DNA of 5,573 bases from Clostridiales bacterium (GCA_004554105.1 SFNW01000114.1:1-5573); one strand, 5' to 3'; positions 1 to 5,066 are shown, counted from the first letter of the stretch. Numbers and translations are program-made. Notes: generated by a model not told the origin, from the letters alone.

Positions 1-73
1 CGGCGCCTTCTGCCCTTGGTCCCGATTCGGGACCTGCGAACGGTCGGGTGTTCGACCCGCTCTGTCAAAGCCA
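1..73 (+). pseudogene. tRNA-Pro-like 3' fragment, rearranged, left-truncated by window
   Basis: The segment ends like a tRNA on the plus strand. A T-arm can be folded with stem GGGTG (46-50), loop TTCGACC (51-57) and stem CGCTC (58-62). It is followed by seven bases, a G at 70, and CCA at 71-73, which also starts the terminator stem. The 14-base core GGTCGGGTGTTCGA (42-55) is identical to the T-arm of the intact tRNA-Pro at 108-184. Upstream of it, however, is an inverted repeat, GGTCCCGA (18-25) and TCGGGACC (27-34), that does not form a 7-base anticodon loop. CTTGGTCCCGA (15-25) matches the tRNA-Pro anticodon arm in the opposite orientation. I read it as a broken or scrambled tRNA-Pro copy. 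It could also be the end of a real tRNA that extends left of the window, or chance similarity. Confidence 0.35.
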
Positions 74-110
74 AAAGAAAAGGACGGCTGTTGCCGTCCT
101 TTTCTTTTGG
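71..110. terminator. Bidirectional intrinsic terminator
   Basis: A perfect 18-bp stem, CCAAAAGAAAAGGACGGC (71-88) with its complement (93-110), closes around the 4-base loop TGTT. The 3' arm on either strand is T-rich (CTTTTCTTTT), so the hairpin works in both directions. It lies directly after the tRNA-Pro on the minus strand and after the tRNA-like fragment on the plus strand. The outer CC/A bases double as the encoded CCA ends of both. Confidence 0.85.
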
Positions 111-184
111 TCGGAATGAGGTGATTCGAACACCCGACCTCTTGGTCCCGAACCAAGCGCTCTACCAAACTGAGCCACATCCCG
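108..184 (-). tRNA. tRNA-Pro (anticodon CGG)
   Basis: Read on the minus strand, this folds as a complete cloverleaf. The acceptor CGGGATG (184-178) pairs with CATTCCG and has one G-U. The D-arm is GCTC/GAGC with an AGTTTGGTA loop. The anticodon stem CTTGG/CCAAG encloses the loop TTCGGGA, giving anticodon CGG, which reads proline codon CCG. The T-arm is GGGTG, TTCGAAT, CACCT. The discriminator is A at 111 and CCA is encoded at 110-108, shared with the first bases of the terminator. Mature length is 77 nt including CCA. It is probably transcribed from the promoter at 324-352, after the degenerate copy at 206-293. Confidence 0.95.
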
Positions 185-295
185 ATATTCAACTAACTTT
201 TTCTATCCCGCGCAATCGAACACCCGACCGATTGGGACCGAACCGGGCGAACCGCAGGTTCGCTGCGCCCATACCAAACTGAGCCACATCCCGAT
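163..295. repeat. 24-bp perfect direct repeat (tRNA-Pro 5' half)
   Basis: Positions 163-186 and 272-295 are identical over 24 bases. They correspond to the acceptor 5' strand, D-stem and D-loop of tRNA-Pro on the minus strand, plus two flanking bases. A second shared block of 14 bases (126-139 and 216-229, the T-arm) keeps the same order. This shows that 206-293 derives from a tRNA-Pro copy. The blocks between the repeats do not match. Confidence 0.85.
206..293 (-). pseudogene. Degenerate tRNA-Pro-like sequence with internal hairpin
   Basis: On the minus strand the 5' part is identical to tRNA-Pro: CGGGATG, the D-stem GCTC and the D-loop. The sequence then diverges. The second D-stem strand becomes GGGC, and a new perfect 7-bp inverted repeat, GCGAACC (247-253) and GGTTCGC (257-263), lies where the anticodon arm should be. 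A GGTTCGG block recalls the Pro anticodon loop, and the T-arm core GGTCGGGTGTTCGA follows (229-216). The 3' end (GCGCGGGA) cannot pair with the CGGGATG acceptor strand, the T-stem is broken and no CCA follows. With 88 nt, no usable acceptor stem and no anticodon loop carrying U33, it should not be a working tRNA. It is nevertheless the first element after a strong promoter, so it is probably transcribed. Confidence 0.6.
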
Positions 296-323
296 GCTGA
301 TTCTCTTCTTTTCAGCGCAGATT

Positions 324-352
324 ATTATAGCACAGGCGCACCGATTTGTCAA
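324..352 (-). promoter_or_regulatory. Sigma-A promoter for the tRNA-Pro unit
   Basis: On the minus strand a perfect -35 TTGACA (352-347) and a perfect -10 TATAAT (329-324) are separated by exactly 17 bases, and a TG sits one base before the -10 (extended -10). Transcription should start near 317, about 24 bases before the tRNA-Pro-like sequence. This strength is typical of stable-RNA genes. Confidence 0.9.
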
Positions 353-373
353 CACATTTTTTTGCGTTTCCTA

Positions 374-402
374 TTTACAAGAATATATGTGTATGCTATA
401 AT
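374..402 (+). promoter_or_regulatory. Sigma-A promoter of nrdR
   Basis: The -35 TTTACA (374-379) and -10 TATAAT (397-402) have a 17-base spacer, with TGC just before the -10 (extended -10). Predicted start is near 409, giving a leader of about 36 bases before the nrdR ATG at 445. It is back to back with the tRNA promoter, with only 21 bases between the two -35 boxes. Confidence 0.87.
377..392 (+). promoter_or_regulatory. Possible upstream NrdR box (weak)
   Basis: ACAAGAATATATGTGT has the ACA...GTGT ends and A/T-rich centre of an NrdR box but matches the recalled consensus acaCwAtATaTwGtgt at only about 9 of 16 positions. Its support is mainly positional: it lies 31 bp centre to centre (15-bp gap) from the strong box at 408-423. 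That is the three-helical-turn spacing known for NrdR box pairs. It overlaps the -35 element. Confidence 0.4.
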
Positions 403-407
403 GATGT

Positions 408-423
408 ATACCATATATTGTGT
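408..423 (+). promoter_or_regulatory. NrdR box (putative autoregulatory operator)
   Basis: ATACCATATATTGTGT matches the NrdR box consensus acaCwAtATaTwGtgt at 14 of 16 positions by eye. It covers the predicted transcription start of nrdR, between the -10 element and the RBS at 431-435, where a bound repressor would block initiation. The gene directly downstream encodes NrdR itself, so negative autoregulation is the natural inference. No ribonucleotide reductase gene is in the window. Confidence 0.72.
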
Positions 424-444
424 TCCGACAAGGAGAATTTTCCG

Positions 445-891
445 ATGAAGTGTCCCAACTGCGGCTTTGCGGAGAGCAAGGTCATCGACTCCCGCCCCGT
501 GAGCGACAGCAACAGCATACGCCGTCGGCGCGAATGCCTGTCCTGCCGCCGTCGCTTCACGACCTACGAGGTCATCGACTCGGTGCAGCTCGTCGTCGTC
601 AAAAAGGACGGCTCCAAGGAATTTTTCGACCGCATGAAGCTCGAGAGCGGGCTGATGAAAGCCTGCCAGAAGCGACCGGTCGACACCGCCGCGCTCGCGC
701 GTGAAATCGAGAGCGAACTGCAAAACTCGCTGCGCGCCGAAATCACGACCGTCGAAATCGGCGAAATCATCATGGAAAAGCTGAAAAAGCTCGATGCGGT
801 CTCCTACGTCCGCTTTGCCTCGGTCTACCGCGAATTCAAGGACGTCGCCACCTTCATGGAGGAACTGGAGCAGCTGAACGGCAAGCAGTGA
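445..891 (+). CDS. nrdR: Transcriptional repressor NrdR
   Basis: NrdR is a nucleotide-sensing repressor that binds NrdR boxes upstream of ribonucleotide reductase genes and lowers their expression when (d)ATP occupies its ATP-cone. The 148-residue product has the usual family length. Its N-terminal zinc ribbon has ligands C3, C6, C31 and C34 (MKCPNCG and CLSC), followed by the family motif RRRRECLSCRRRFTTYE. The ATP-cone domain runs from about residue 49 to 139 (VVKKDGSKEFFDRMKLESGL onward, with YVRFASVYREF near its end). I chose ATG 445 because the protein then starts MKCP as in the family and AGGAG (431-435) lies 9 bases upstream. The frame is open further upstream, but that part crosses the promoter. 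It has its own promoter and a putative NrdR box, and probably shares a transcript with the methyltransferase gene that follows. The identification is very secure. Confidence 0.98.
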   Translation: MKCPNCGFAESKVIDSRPVSDSNSIRRRRECLSCRRRFTTYEVIDSVQLVVVKKDGSKEFFDRMKLESGLMKACQKRPVDTAALAREIESELQNSLRAEITTVEIGEIIMEKLKKLDAVSYVRFASVYREFKDVATFMEELEQLNGKQ

Positions 892-968
892 CGCCCGCCG
901 AAAAGTAGTAATGTTGGAGGATGCGCCGTCGCCGGCAGAAACGGAAAGCCGGAGCGGCGCCAAATGAA

Positions 969-2096
969 ATGGTTATCGAATTTGTCGCGACCTGCCTGTT
1001 CGGTCTCGAGCACTTTCTCGGCGAGGAAATCGACCGCCTCGGCTACAAGCGCACCGAGACGATTGACGGCAGAGTCAGCTTTATCGGCGACGAAGCGGCG
1101 ATTGCCCGCTGCAATATCCGCCTGCGCTGCGCAGAGCGGCTGTATATCAAAATGGGCAGCTTCCGCGCCCGCACCTTCGGAGAGCTGTTCGAGGGGACAA
1201 AAGCCATCGAATGGGAGCGGTTTATCGGGCGCGAGGACGCCTTCCCCGTCAAGGGACACGCGGTCAAGAGCAAGCTCTTTTCAATTCCCGACTGCCAGAG
1301 CATCGTGAAAAAAGCGGTTGCCCAGCGACTCGACAACGAGTACGGTATGTGCTGGTTTCCCGAGACGAAAACAAAGTATCAAATCGAGTTTTTCATTCTG
1401 AAAGATAACGCCACGCTGATGATTGACACCTCGGGCGTTCCGCTGCACAAGCGCGGCTACCGCGCGATTGCGGGCGCGGCGCCCCTGCGCGAGACGCTTG
1501 CCGCCGCGCTGGCGCTCAATTCGCGTCCGCGCGAAAACGTGCTGCTGTGGGACCCGTTCTGCGGCAGCGGCACGATTGCGATCGAGGCGGCAATGATTAT
1601 GAAGCATCAGGCGCCCGGGCTGTTCCGCCGCTTTGCCGCCGAGGAATTTGCCGTCGCGCCGCCCGAGCTTTGGGCAGAGGCGCGCGCCGAGGCGAAAGCC
1701 GAGATTCGTCCGACTTCGTTTGAAGCATACGCCTCGGACATCGACGAGTCGATGGTGCGGCTCGCCGCCGAAAACGCCGAGCGCGCGGGCGTTGCCGACG
1801 TGGTCAAGACCTTCGTCGCGGACGCCTGCACCATTCGCACCGGCGGACGGCGCGGCACGATTGTCTGCAACCCGCCCTACGGCGAGCGCATGGGCAGCGC
1901 CGCCGAGGTTGAGCGGCTCTATGTCCGCATGGGGCAGCATTTTCGCTCGCTCGCACCGTGGCAGATCTATGTGCTGACCTCCAGCGAACGCTTTGAAAGG
2001 CTCTACGGCAAGCGTGCCGACAAGGTGCGCAAGCTCTACAACGGCATGATTCCCTGCTTCCTCTACCAGTATTTCAAATTCGACAAGCAGGATTAA
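969..2096 (+). CDS. THUMP-domain class I SAM-dependent RNA methyltransferase (YpsC/RlmL family)
   Basis: This is a probable rRNA base methyltransferase related to Bacillus YpsC and to the N-terminal, m2G2445-forming half of E. coli RlmL; the exact target base is not visible. At 375 residues from ATG 969, length is typical of the single-domain Firmicutes form. The N-terminal third is the THUMP/ferredoxin-like RNA-binding region, up to about residue 155. It is followed by the conserved stretch around LHKRGYR (159-165). The Rossmann domain has SAM motif I, DPFCGSGTIAIEAA, from residue 195, an acidic SASD-like DIDE motif, and catalytic NPPYGER from residue 301. ATG 921 is also in frame, but GGAGG (916-920) touches it with no spacing and it adds 16 basic residues absent from recalled homologues. 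ATG 969 has GGAG (951-954) 14 bases upstream, which is not ideal either. No terminator separates it from nrdR. Confidence 0.93.
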   Translation: MVIEFVATCLFGLEHFLGEEIDRLGYKRTETIDGRVSFIGDEAAIARCNIRLRCAERLYIKMGSFRARTFGELFEGTKAIEWERFIGREDAFPVKGHAVKSKLFSIPDCQSIVKKAVAQRLDNEYGMCWFPETKTKYQIEFFILKDNATLMIDTSGVPLHKRGYRAIAGAAPLRETLAAALALNSRPRENVLLWDPFCGSGTIAIEAAMIMKHQAPGLFRRFAAEEFAVAPPELWAEARAEAKAEIRPTSFEAYASDIDESMVRLAAENAERAGVADVVKTFVADACTIRTGGRRGTIVCNPPYGERMGSAAEVERLYVRMGQHFRSLAPWQIYVLTSSERFERLYGKRADKVRKLYNGMIPCFLYQYFKFDKQD

Positions 2097-2134
2097 CGCC
2101 CGAAAATTTTTCCGAAAACGGCATAAAACCGGTA

Positions 2135-2175
2135 ACCTCCGTCGACACTGAAACAGTGAAGACGGAGGTGTTTTT
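2135..2175 (+). terminator. Hairpin: terminator of the nrdR operon that includes the next gene's RBS
   Basis: The outer stem ACCTCCGTC (2135-2143) pairs with GACGGAGGT (2161-2169). After a small internal loop, the inner stem CACTG (2146-2150) pairs with CAGTG (2154-2158) around the loop AAA. G and five T follow (2171-2175). The shape fits an intrinsic terminator 38 bases after the methyltransferase stop. The 3' arm contains the Shine-Dalgarno sequence of the germination gene, so the same fold would also hide that RBS in read-through RNA. Confidence 0.75.
2164..2168 (+). promoter_or_regulatory. RBS deciding the TTG start of the germination gene
   Basis: GGAGG (within GACGGAGGTG) lies 8 bases before TTG 2177, which is ideal spacing. 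The upstream in-frame GTG codons at 2156 and 2168 lie inside the hairpin or overlap the RBS, and neither has a ribosome site of its own. No in-frame ATG occurs nearby. Confidence 0.6.
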
Positions 2176-2176
2176 C

Positions 2177-3586
2177 TTGCAGCTATGCAATTCCTATGCG
2201 GACAACGTGCGGGCGTTCGACGAACTGCTCCGCCCCGACGAGAGCTTTGACCTCATCAAGCGGCGGCTGTTTATCGGGAGCGACGAGGCAACCTTTTACT
2301 ATATCGACGGTTTCGTCAAGGACGAAATCATGCAGAAGCTGATGCAGTATTTCCTCGGGCTGAAGGGGCTGCCGCGCGGCAAAGACGCCGCAAAGCAGTT
2401 TGCCGACCGCAGCGTACCCTATGTCGAGGTCGAGGTGACGGGTGACATGAGCGCGGCGTCCACGCTTGTGCTGTCGGGCGGCGTCGCCGTGTTCGGCGAG
2501 ACCTTCGGCGCAAGTGTCGTGCTGATTGACGCGCGCACCTATCCCGTGCGCAGCGTGGAGGAGCCGGAAAGCGACCGCGTCATGCGCGGCGCGCGCGACG
2601 GCTTTGTCGAGACGCTGATTTTCAACACTGCCCTGCTCCGCCGGCGTATCCGCACGCCGAAGCTGCGCGTGGTCTACAAGAGCGTGGGCAAGGAATCCAA
2701 GACCGACATGGCGATTGTCTACATCGAGGGCGTCGCCGACGGCGCATACGTCGAAAAGCTGTCGAACAAGCTCGACGCCATCGACACCGACTGCCTGCCG
2801 ATGGGGCATGAGAGCCTTGCCGAGTGTCTGATCGGGAAGAAGTGGTACAATCCGTTCCCGAAAATCCGATCGACCGAGCGTCCCGACGCCGCCGCGGCGC
2901 AGCTCGCCGAGGGCAATGTTCTGCTGCTCTGCGACACCTCGCCCGAGGCGATGATTCTGCCGACCGCGATTCTCGATTTTTTGCAGGAGACCGGCGACTA
3001 CTATTTTCCGCCTCTGACCGGCACTTACCTGCGCGTCGTGCGGCACATCATCTTTTGGCTGACGCTCTTTCTCGTCCCGCTGTGGTATCTCTTTGTGACC
3101 GAGCCGCACCTGCTCCCGCACTGGCTTGAATTTGTGCTGCCGCGCGGGAGCGGGCGGATTCCGCTGATTGCGCAGCTTTTCCTCGTCGAATTTATGATTG
3201 ACGGGCTGAAGCTTGCCTCGATGAACACGCCGAGTATGCTCGCCAATTCTCTGAGCGTCGTCGGCGGTCTGATTCTCGGCGACTTCGCGGTCGACATCGG
3301 CTGGCTGATTCCCGAGGTCATTCTCTATATGGCGTTTGTCACGATTGCGAATTTCACGCAGCCGAGCTTCGAGCTCGGGTACGCCTTTAAGTTCATGCGA
3401 ATGCTGCTGCTCGCCGCAACCGCGCTGTTCGGACTTTGGGGCTTTGTCATCGGACTTATCCTGATTCTTACGCTGATTGCGACCAACGCCACGGTCAACG
3501 GAAAGCATTCTTATCTCTATCCGCTGATTCCGTTCAATCCCCGCGCCCTGTGCAGGCTGCTGTTCAGAGTGAAAAAGTCGAGATAG
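2177..3586 (+). CDS. GerA-family spore germination protein (SpoVAF-like)
   Basis: This is an inner-membrane protein of the dormant spore, related to germinant receptor A subunits and to SpoVAF of the spoVA locus. At 469 residues it has typical family length. The N-terminal soluble part (about 1-285) opens with a SFDLIKRRL segment and then YYIDGFVKDEIMQKLM. It later carries VRGxRDGFVETL-, RRRIRTP- and KTDMAIVYIEG-like stretches known from the family, and ends in DYYFPPLTGTYLR just before the membrane. About five hydrophobic segments follow, near residues 288-310, 328-348, 356-377, 378-396 and 406-437. The C-terminus has the YPLIPFNPR variant of the GerA PLSPF-type motif. TTG 2177 is chosen for its RBS; GTG 2156 would add seven residues. 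No B or C receptor subunits accompany it, which fits SpoVAF-like function better than a full receptor. Expression in the forespore is expected, but I see no convincing sigma-F or sigma-G promoter. Confidence 0.93.
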   Translation: MQLCNSYADNVRAFDELLRPDESFDLIKRRLFIGSDEATFYYIDGFVKDEIMQKLMQYFLGLKGLPRGKDAAKQFADRSVPYVEVEVTGDMSAASTLVLSGGVAVFGETFGASVVLIDARTYPVRSVEEPESDRVMRGARDGFVETLIFNTALLRRRIRTPKLRVVYKSVGKESKTDMAIVYIEGVADGAYVEKLSNKLDAIDTDCLPMGHESLAECLIGKKWYNPFPKIRSTERPDAAAAQLAEGNVLLLCDTSPEAMILPTAILDFLQETGDYYFPPLTGTYLRVVRHIIFWLTLFLVPLWYLFVTEPHLLPHWLEFVLPRGSGRIPLIAQLFLVEFMIDGLKLASMNTPSMLANSLSVVGGLILGDFAVDIGWLIPEVILYMAFVTIANFTQPSFELGYAFKFMRMLLLAATALFGLWGFVIGLILILTLIATNATVNGKHSYLYPLIPFNPRALCRLLFRVKKSR

Positions 3587-3601
3587 AACGGGGGGAGGAA
3601 C

Positions 3602-3620
3602 GGCGGGGCGCCGCCCCGCC
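3602..3620. repeat. GC-only inverted repeat
   Basis: GGCGGGGC (3602-3609) and GCCCCGCC (3613-3620) form a perfect 8-bp stem with loop GCC, followed by a run of C. It lies 15 bases after the germination gene stop codon. It is the first of four hairpins in the 144-base gap before the convergent gene and has no T-tract of its own. Confidence 0.7.
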
Positions 3621-3628
3621 CCCCCGCT

Positions 3629-3656
3629 CAAGGGCTTTTTTGAAAAAAAGCCCTTG
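3629..3656. repeat. 13-bp A/T-tailed palindrome, possible terminator
   Basis: CAAGGGC plus six T (3629-3641) mirrors the A-run plus GCCCTTG (to 3656) around a 2-3 base centre. The GC core CAAGGGC/GCCCTTG with T and A runs inside gives a long fold-back. The arrangement of this hairpin followed by the TCCCAAAA hairpin resembles an intergenic repeat I recall from gut clostridia genomes, but I cannot confirm that here. Confidence 0.7.
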
Positions 3657-3660
3657 CGAA

Positions 3661-3679
3661 TCCCAAAAAACTTTTGGGA
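3661..3679. repeat. Short inverted repeat
   Basis: TCCCAAAA (3661-3668) and TTTTGGGA (3672-3679) form a perfect 8-bp stem with loop AAC. It is only 4 bases after the previous palindrome. No product is expected; it is either part of a composite repeat unit or a secondary terminator. Confidence 0.65.
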
Positions 3680-3698
3680 AAAATCGAAGACGATAAGA

Positions 3699-3730
3699 CG
3701 CAGAAAACCGCCTTTCGGCGGTTTTCTGCG
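3699..3730. terminator. Bidirectional terminator between convergent genes
   Basis: CGCAGAAAACCGCC (3699-3712) and its complement (3717-3730) form a perfect 14-bp stem with loop TTTC. On the plus strand it is followed by TTATTGTTCTTTTTT. On the minus strand it starts directly after the stop codon of the gene at 3731-4132. It ends transcription from both sides. Confidence 0.82.
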
Positions 3731-4132
3731 TTATTGTTCTTTTTTGCGAAGCATGAAGGACAGACCGAGCAGCAGCAAATCCACGGTCTGCATTGCGGCA
3801 AGCAGGGCAAGACTTGCGGTTTGCGGCGGATAAACGACAAAGACGAACACCGCCGCAGCGGCTGCCGCCGCAAGCAAGCGGACAACTTTGACAATCGGCA
3901 CAAAGCGCGGGCACGCGCCGCCGCGCCGACTGCCGAGCGCGAGATGCATGGCAAGCAAGCCCTCGGCGAGCAGCAGAACATAGAATGCAGCCTTTACCGC
4001 GGTTGTAATGCCCCACAGTCGACTGTCAAAGGTCGCGGCGACCTGTCGGGACAACTGCGTTTCCGGATACGGATACCCGACGCCGATTACAAGCGCCGCA
4101 AGGTTCAAGAGGATAAGACCGATTTTCTTCAC
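3731..4132 (-). CDS. Small four-helix integral membrane protein, function unknown
   Basis: The 133-residue product is not recognised as a named family. It is mostly hydrophobic, with likely membrane segments at about 3-20, 43-66, 80-101 and 106-127. A positively charged loop SRRGG lies around 68-72, and the C-terminus is a basic RKKEQ. The third segment contains seven alanines in a row (88-94). The start is GTG at 4132, with AGGAG (4147-4143) 10 bases upstream. The start overlaps the stop of the upstream gene as GTGA, which implies translational coupling. The stop codon abuts the terminator. Its location and coupling suggest that it works with the two-helix protein encoded just upstream, perhaps as a membrane partner. 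Confidence 0.85.
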   Translation of the reverse strand: MKKIGLILLNLAALVIGVGYPYPETQLSRQVAATFDSRLWGITTAVKAAFYVLLLAEGLLAMHLALGSRRGGACPRFVPIVKVVRLLAAAAAAAVFVFVVYPPQTASLALLAAMQTVDLLLLGLSFMLRKKEQ

Positions 4133-5028
4133 CGTGTTGTTTCTCCTTTCTTTCGGCGATGCCGAATAAGCACAATCAGGGCGTACAACGCCGTGACCGT
4201 TCCCGTATAGCCCGCAATAACGCTGTAATCATGCCGCGCGCCCTCCGCCGCTTGCCGTTCAAGCTTCGCGGTGAAGCCGCTTTGCTCAAAGACGCCGACC
4301 ATGCGCCGCAGCCCGCCGTAGCTCAAGCCGTGCGTATTCGGCAGCAGAATCAAAGCGCCGTCATACGCAAGCTGCGACATATCGTCGAAGGTCTCGCCAC
4401 ATACTGCTGAAGCGTATTCCAAGTATCTTTGGTCATCGGCAAAGAGAATCGGCGTTTCCTCATCGAAAAGACCCCTGCTCTCGGCTTTGAGATAAGCCTC
4501 GAGAACACTTCCGGCGGCATCCTTCGCAGTCGGTGTGCGGTACACCGAAACCGCATACGCACTGCCGCTTAGAACCAACTGCGCGCGGTCTTCCGTCCCC
4601 TCCGCGACCGACTCGCTGAACCAAGCCGTGTACGGCTCCCCCGCGCGATAATTCCACAAATACCCCCGCAGCCGCAGAATCGGCAATTCATCTTGTATAT
4701 CCCAAACAGAATCGCCGCACATATACGGCACAAAGGCGCGAATCGACGCGTCCCGTTCCTCCCCTTGCCACAGCAGTTTTGCGGGCAGGTCTTTAACCAT
4801 GAAAAAATAGAATTGCTTTTCGGGCAGCGCGTCGTAAAAGTTCGACACAAAACCGTCTTTAAGCGCGCCGTCTTTCTTTTCCACATAAAAATAGACTGCT
4901 TTATGGTTTGCCGGCTTCTGCGCGTATAGCACAATGGGAATCATCAGAATCACCCACCCGAGCAAAATCAGCCACGGTGCTTTATGCTTTTTGAACCACG
5001 CAAGGGCGGTCGACAGATATTTTTTCAT
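4129..5028 (-). CDS. Membrane-anchored protein with N- and C-terminal helices, function unknown
   Basis: The 299-residue product is not recognised. The N-terminus is MKKYLSTALAWFKKHK followed by a strong hydrophobic helix (about 18-36). A hydrophilic region of roughly 230 residues comes next (about 37-268), then a second helix (about 269-288) and a basic tail RHRRKKGETTR. By the positive-inside rule both ends lie in the cytoplasm and the middle domain is outside. The outer domain is acidic and aromatic-rich, with cysteines in MCGDS and VCGET contexts. I prefer ATG 5028, which has AGGAG (5040-5036) 7 bases upstream, over the in-frame TTG at 5046, which would add six residues and has no RBS. 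It follows the LRR gene by 38 bases and overlaps the next gene by 4 bases, so the three are probably one operon. Confidence 0.85.
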   Translation of the reverse strand: MKKYLSTALAWFKKHKAPWLILLGWVILMIPIVLYAQKPANHKAVYFYVEKKDGALKDGFVSNFYDALPEKQFYFFMVKDLPAKLLWQGEERDASIRAFVPYMCGDSVWDIQDELPILRLRGYLWNYRAGEPYTAWFSESVAEGTEDRAQLVLSGSAYAVSVYRTPTAKDAAGSVLEAYLKAESRGLFDEETPILFADDQRYLEYASAVCGETFDDMSQLAYDGALILLPNTHGLSYGGLRRMVGVFEQSGFTAKLERQAAEGARHDYSVIAGYTGTVTALYALIVLIRHRRKKGETTR

Positions 5029-5066
5029 GCGGTCACTCCTGCTCAAACTGAATCGTCAAATCTGCT

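Noticed and set aside
247..263. Reading GCGAA-CCTGCGG-TTCGC as an anticodon arm with TGC (Ala)
   Set aside because: Position 33 would be C instead of U, and the acceptor and T stems do not form, so a functional tRNA-Ala is not supported.
16..282. Plus-strand open frame of 88 codons
   Set aside because: It runs through the tRNA-Pro, the terminator and the degenerate tRNA on their opposite strand; the peptide is the familiar by-product of translating tRNA genes, with no RBS.
206..293. T-box or other riboswitch leader before the tRNA
   Set aside because: There is no T-box core or antiterminator, and the similarity is to tRNA-Pro itself rather than to a leader that binds it.
925..960. Weak hairpin CCGGC...GCCGG between nrdR and the methyltransferase gene
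   Set aside because: The stem has only 5 bp, the loop is long and there is no T-tract, so it is not a credible terminator.
1281..1940. 219-codon open frame on the minus strand
   Set aside because: It is a shadow of the methyltransferase gene in antisense, with no recognisable motifs or start signals.
2121..2152. Possible sigma-G-like promoter (GCATA at 2121 and CACTGAA at 2146)
   Set aside because: The -10-like element matches CATNNTA poorly and the 20-base spacer is too long; the second element is explained by the hairpin's inner stem.
2183..3631. 482-codon open frame on the minus strand
   Set aside because: It lies opposite the germination gene and is an artefact of high GC third positions; the product is rich in H, Q and R with no family features and no RBS.
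3860..3890. GCC-type triplet run encoding seven alanines
   Set aside because: It is simple low-complexity coding sequence within a hydrophobic helix of a GC-rich gene; nothing suggests a functional repeat.
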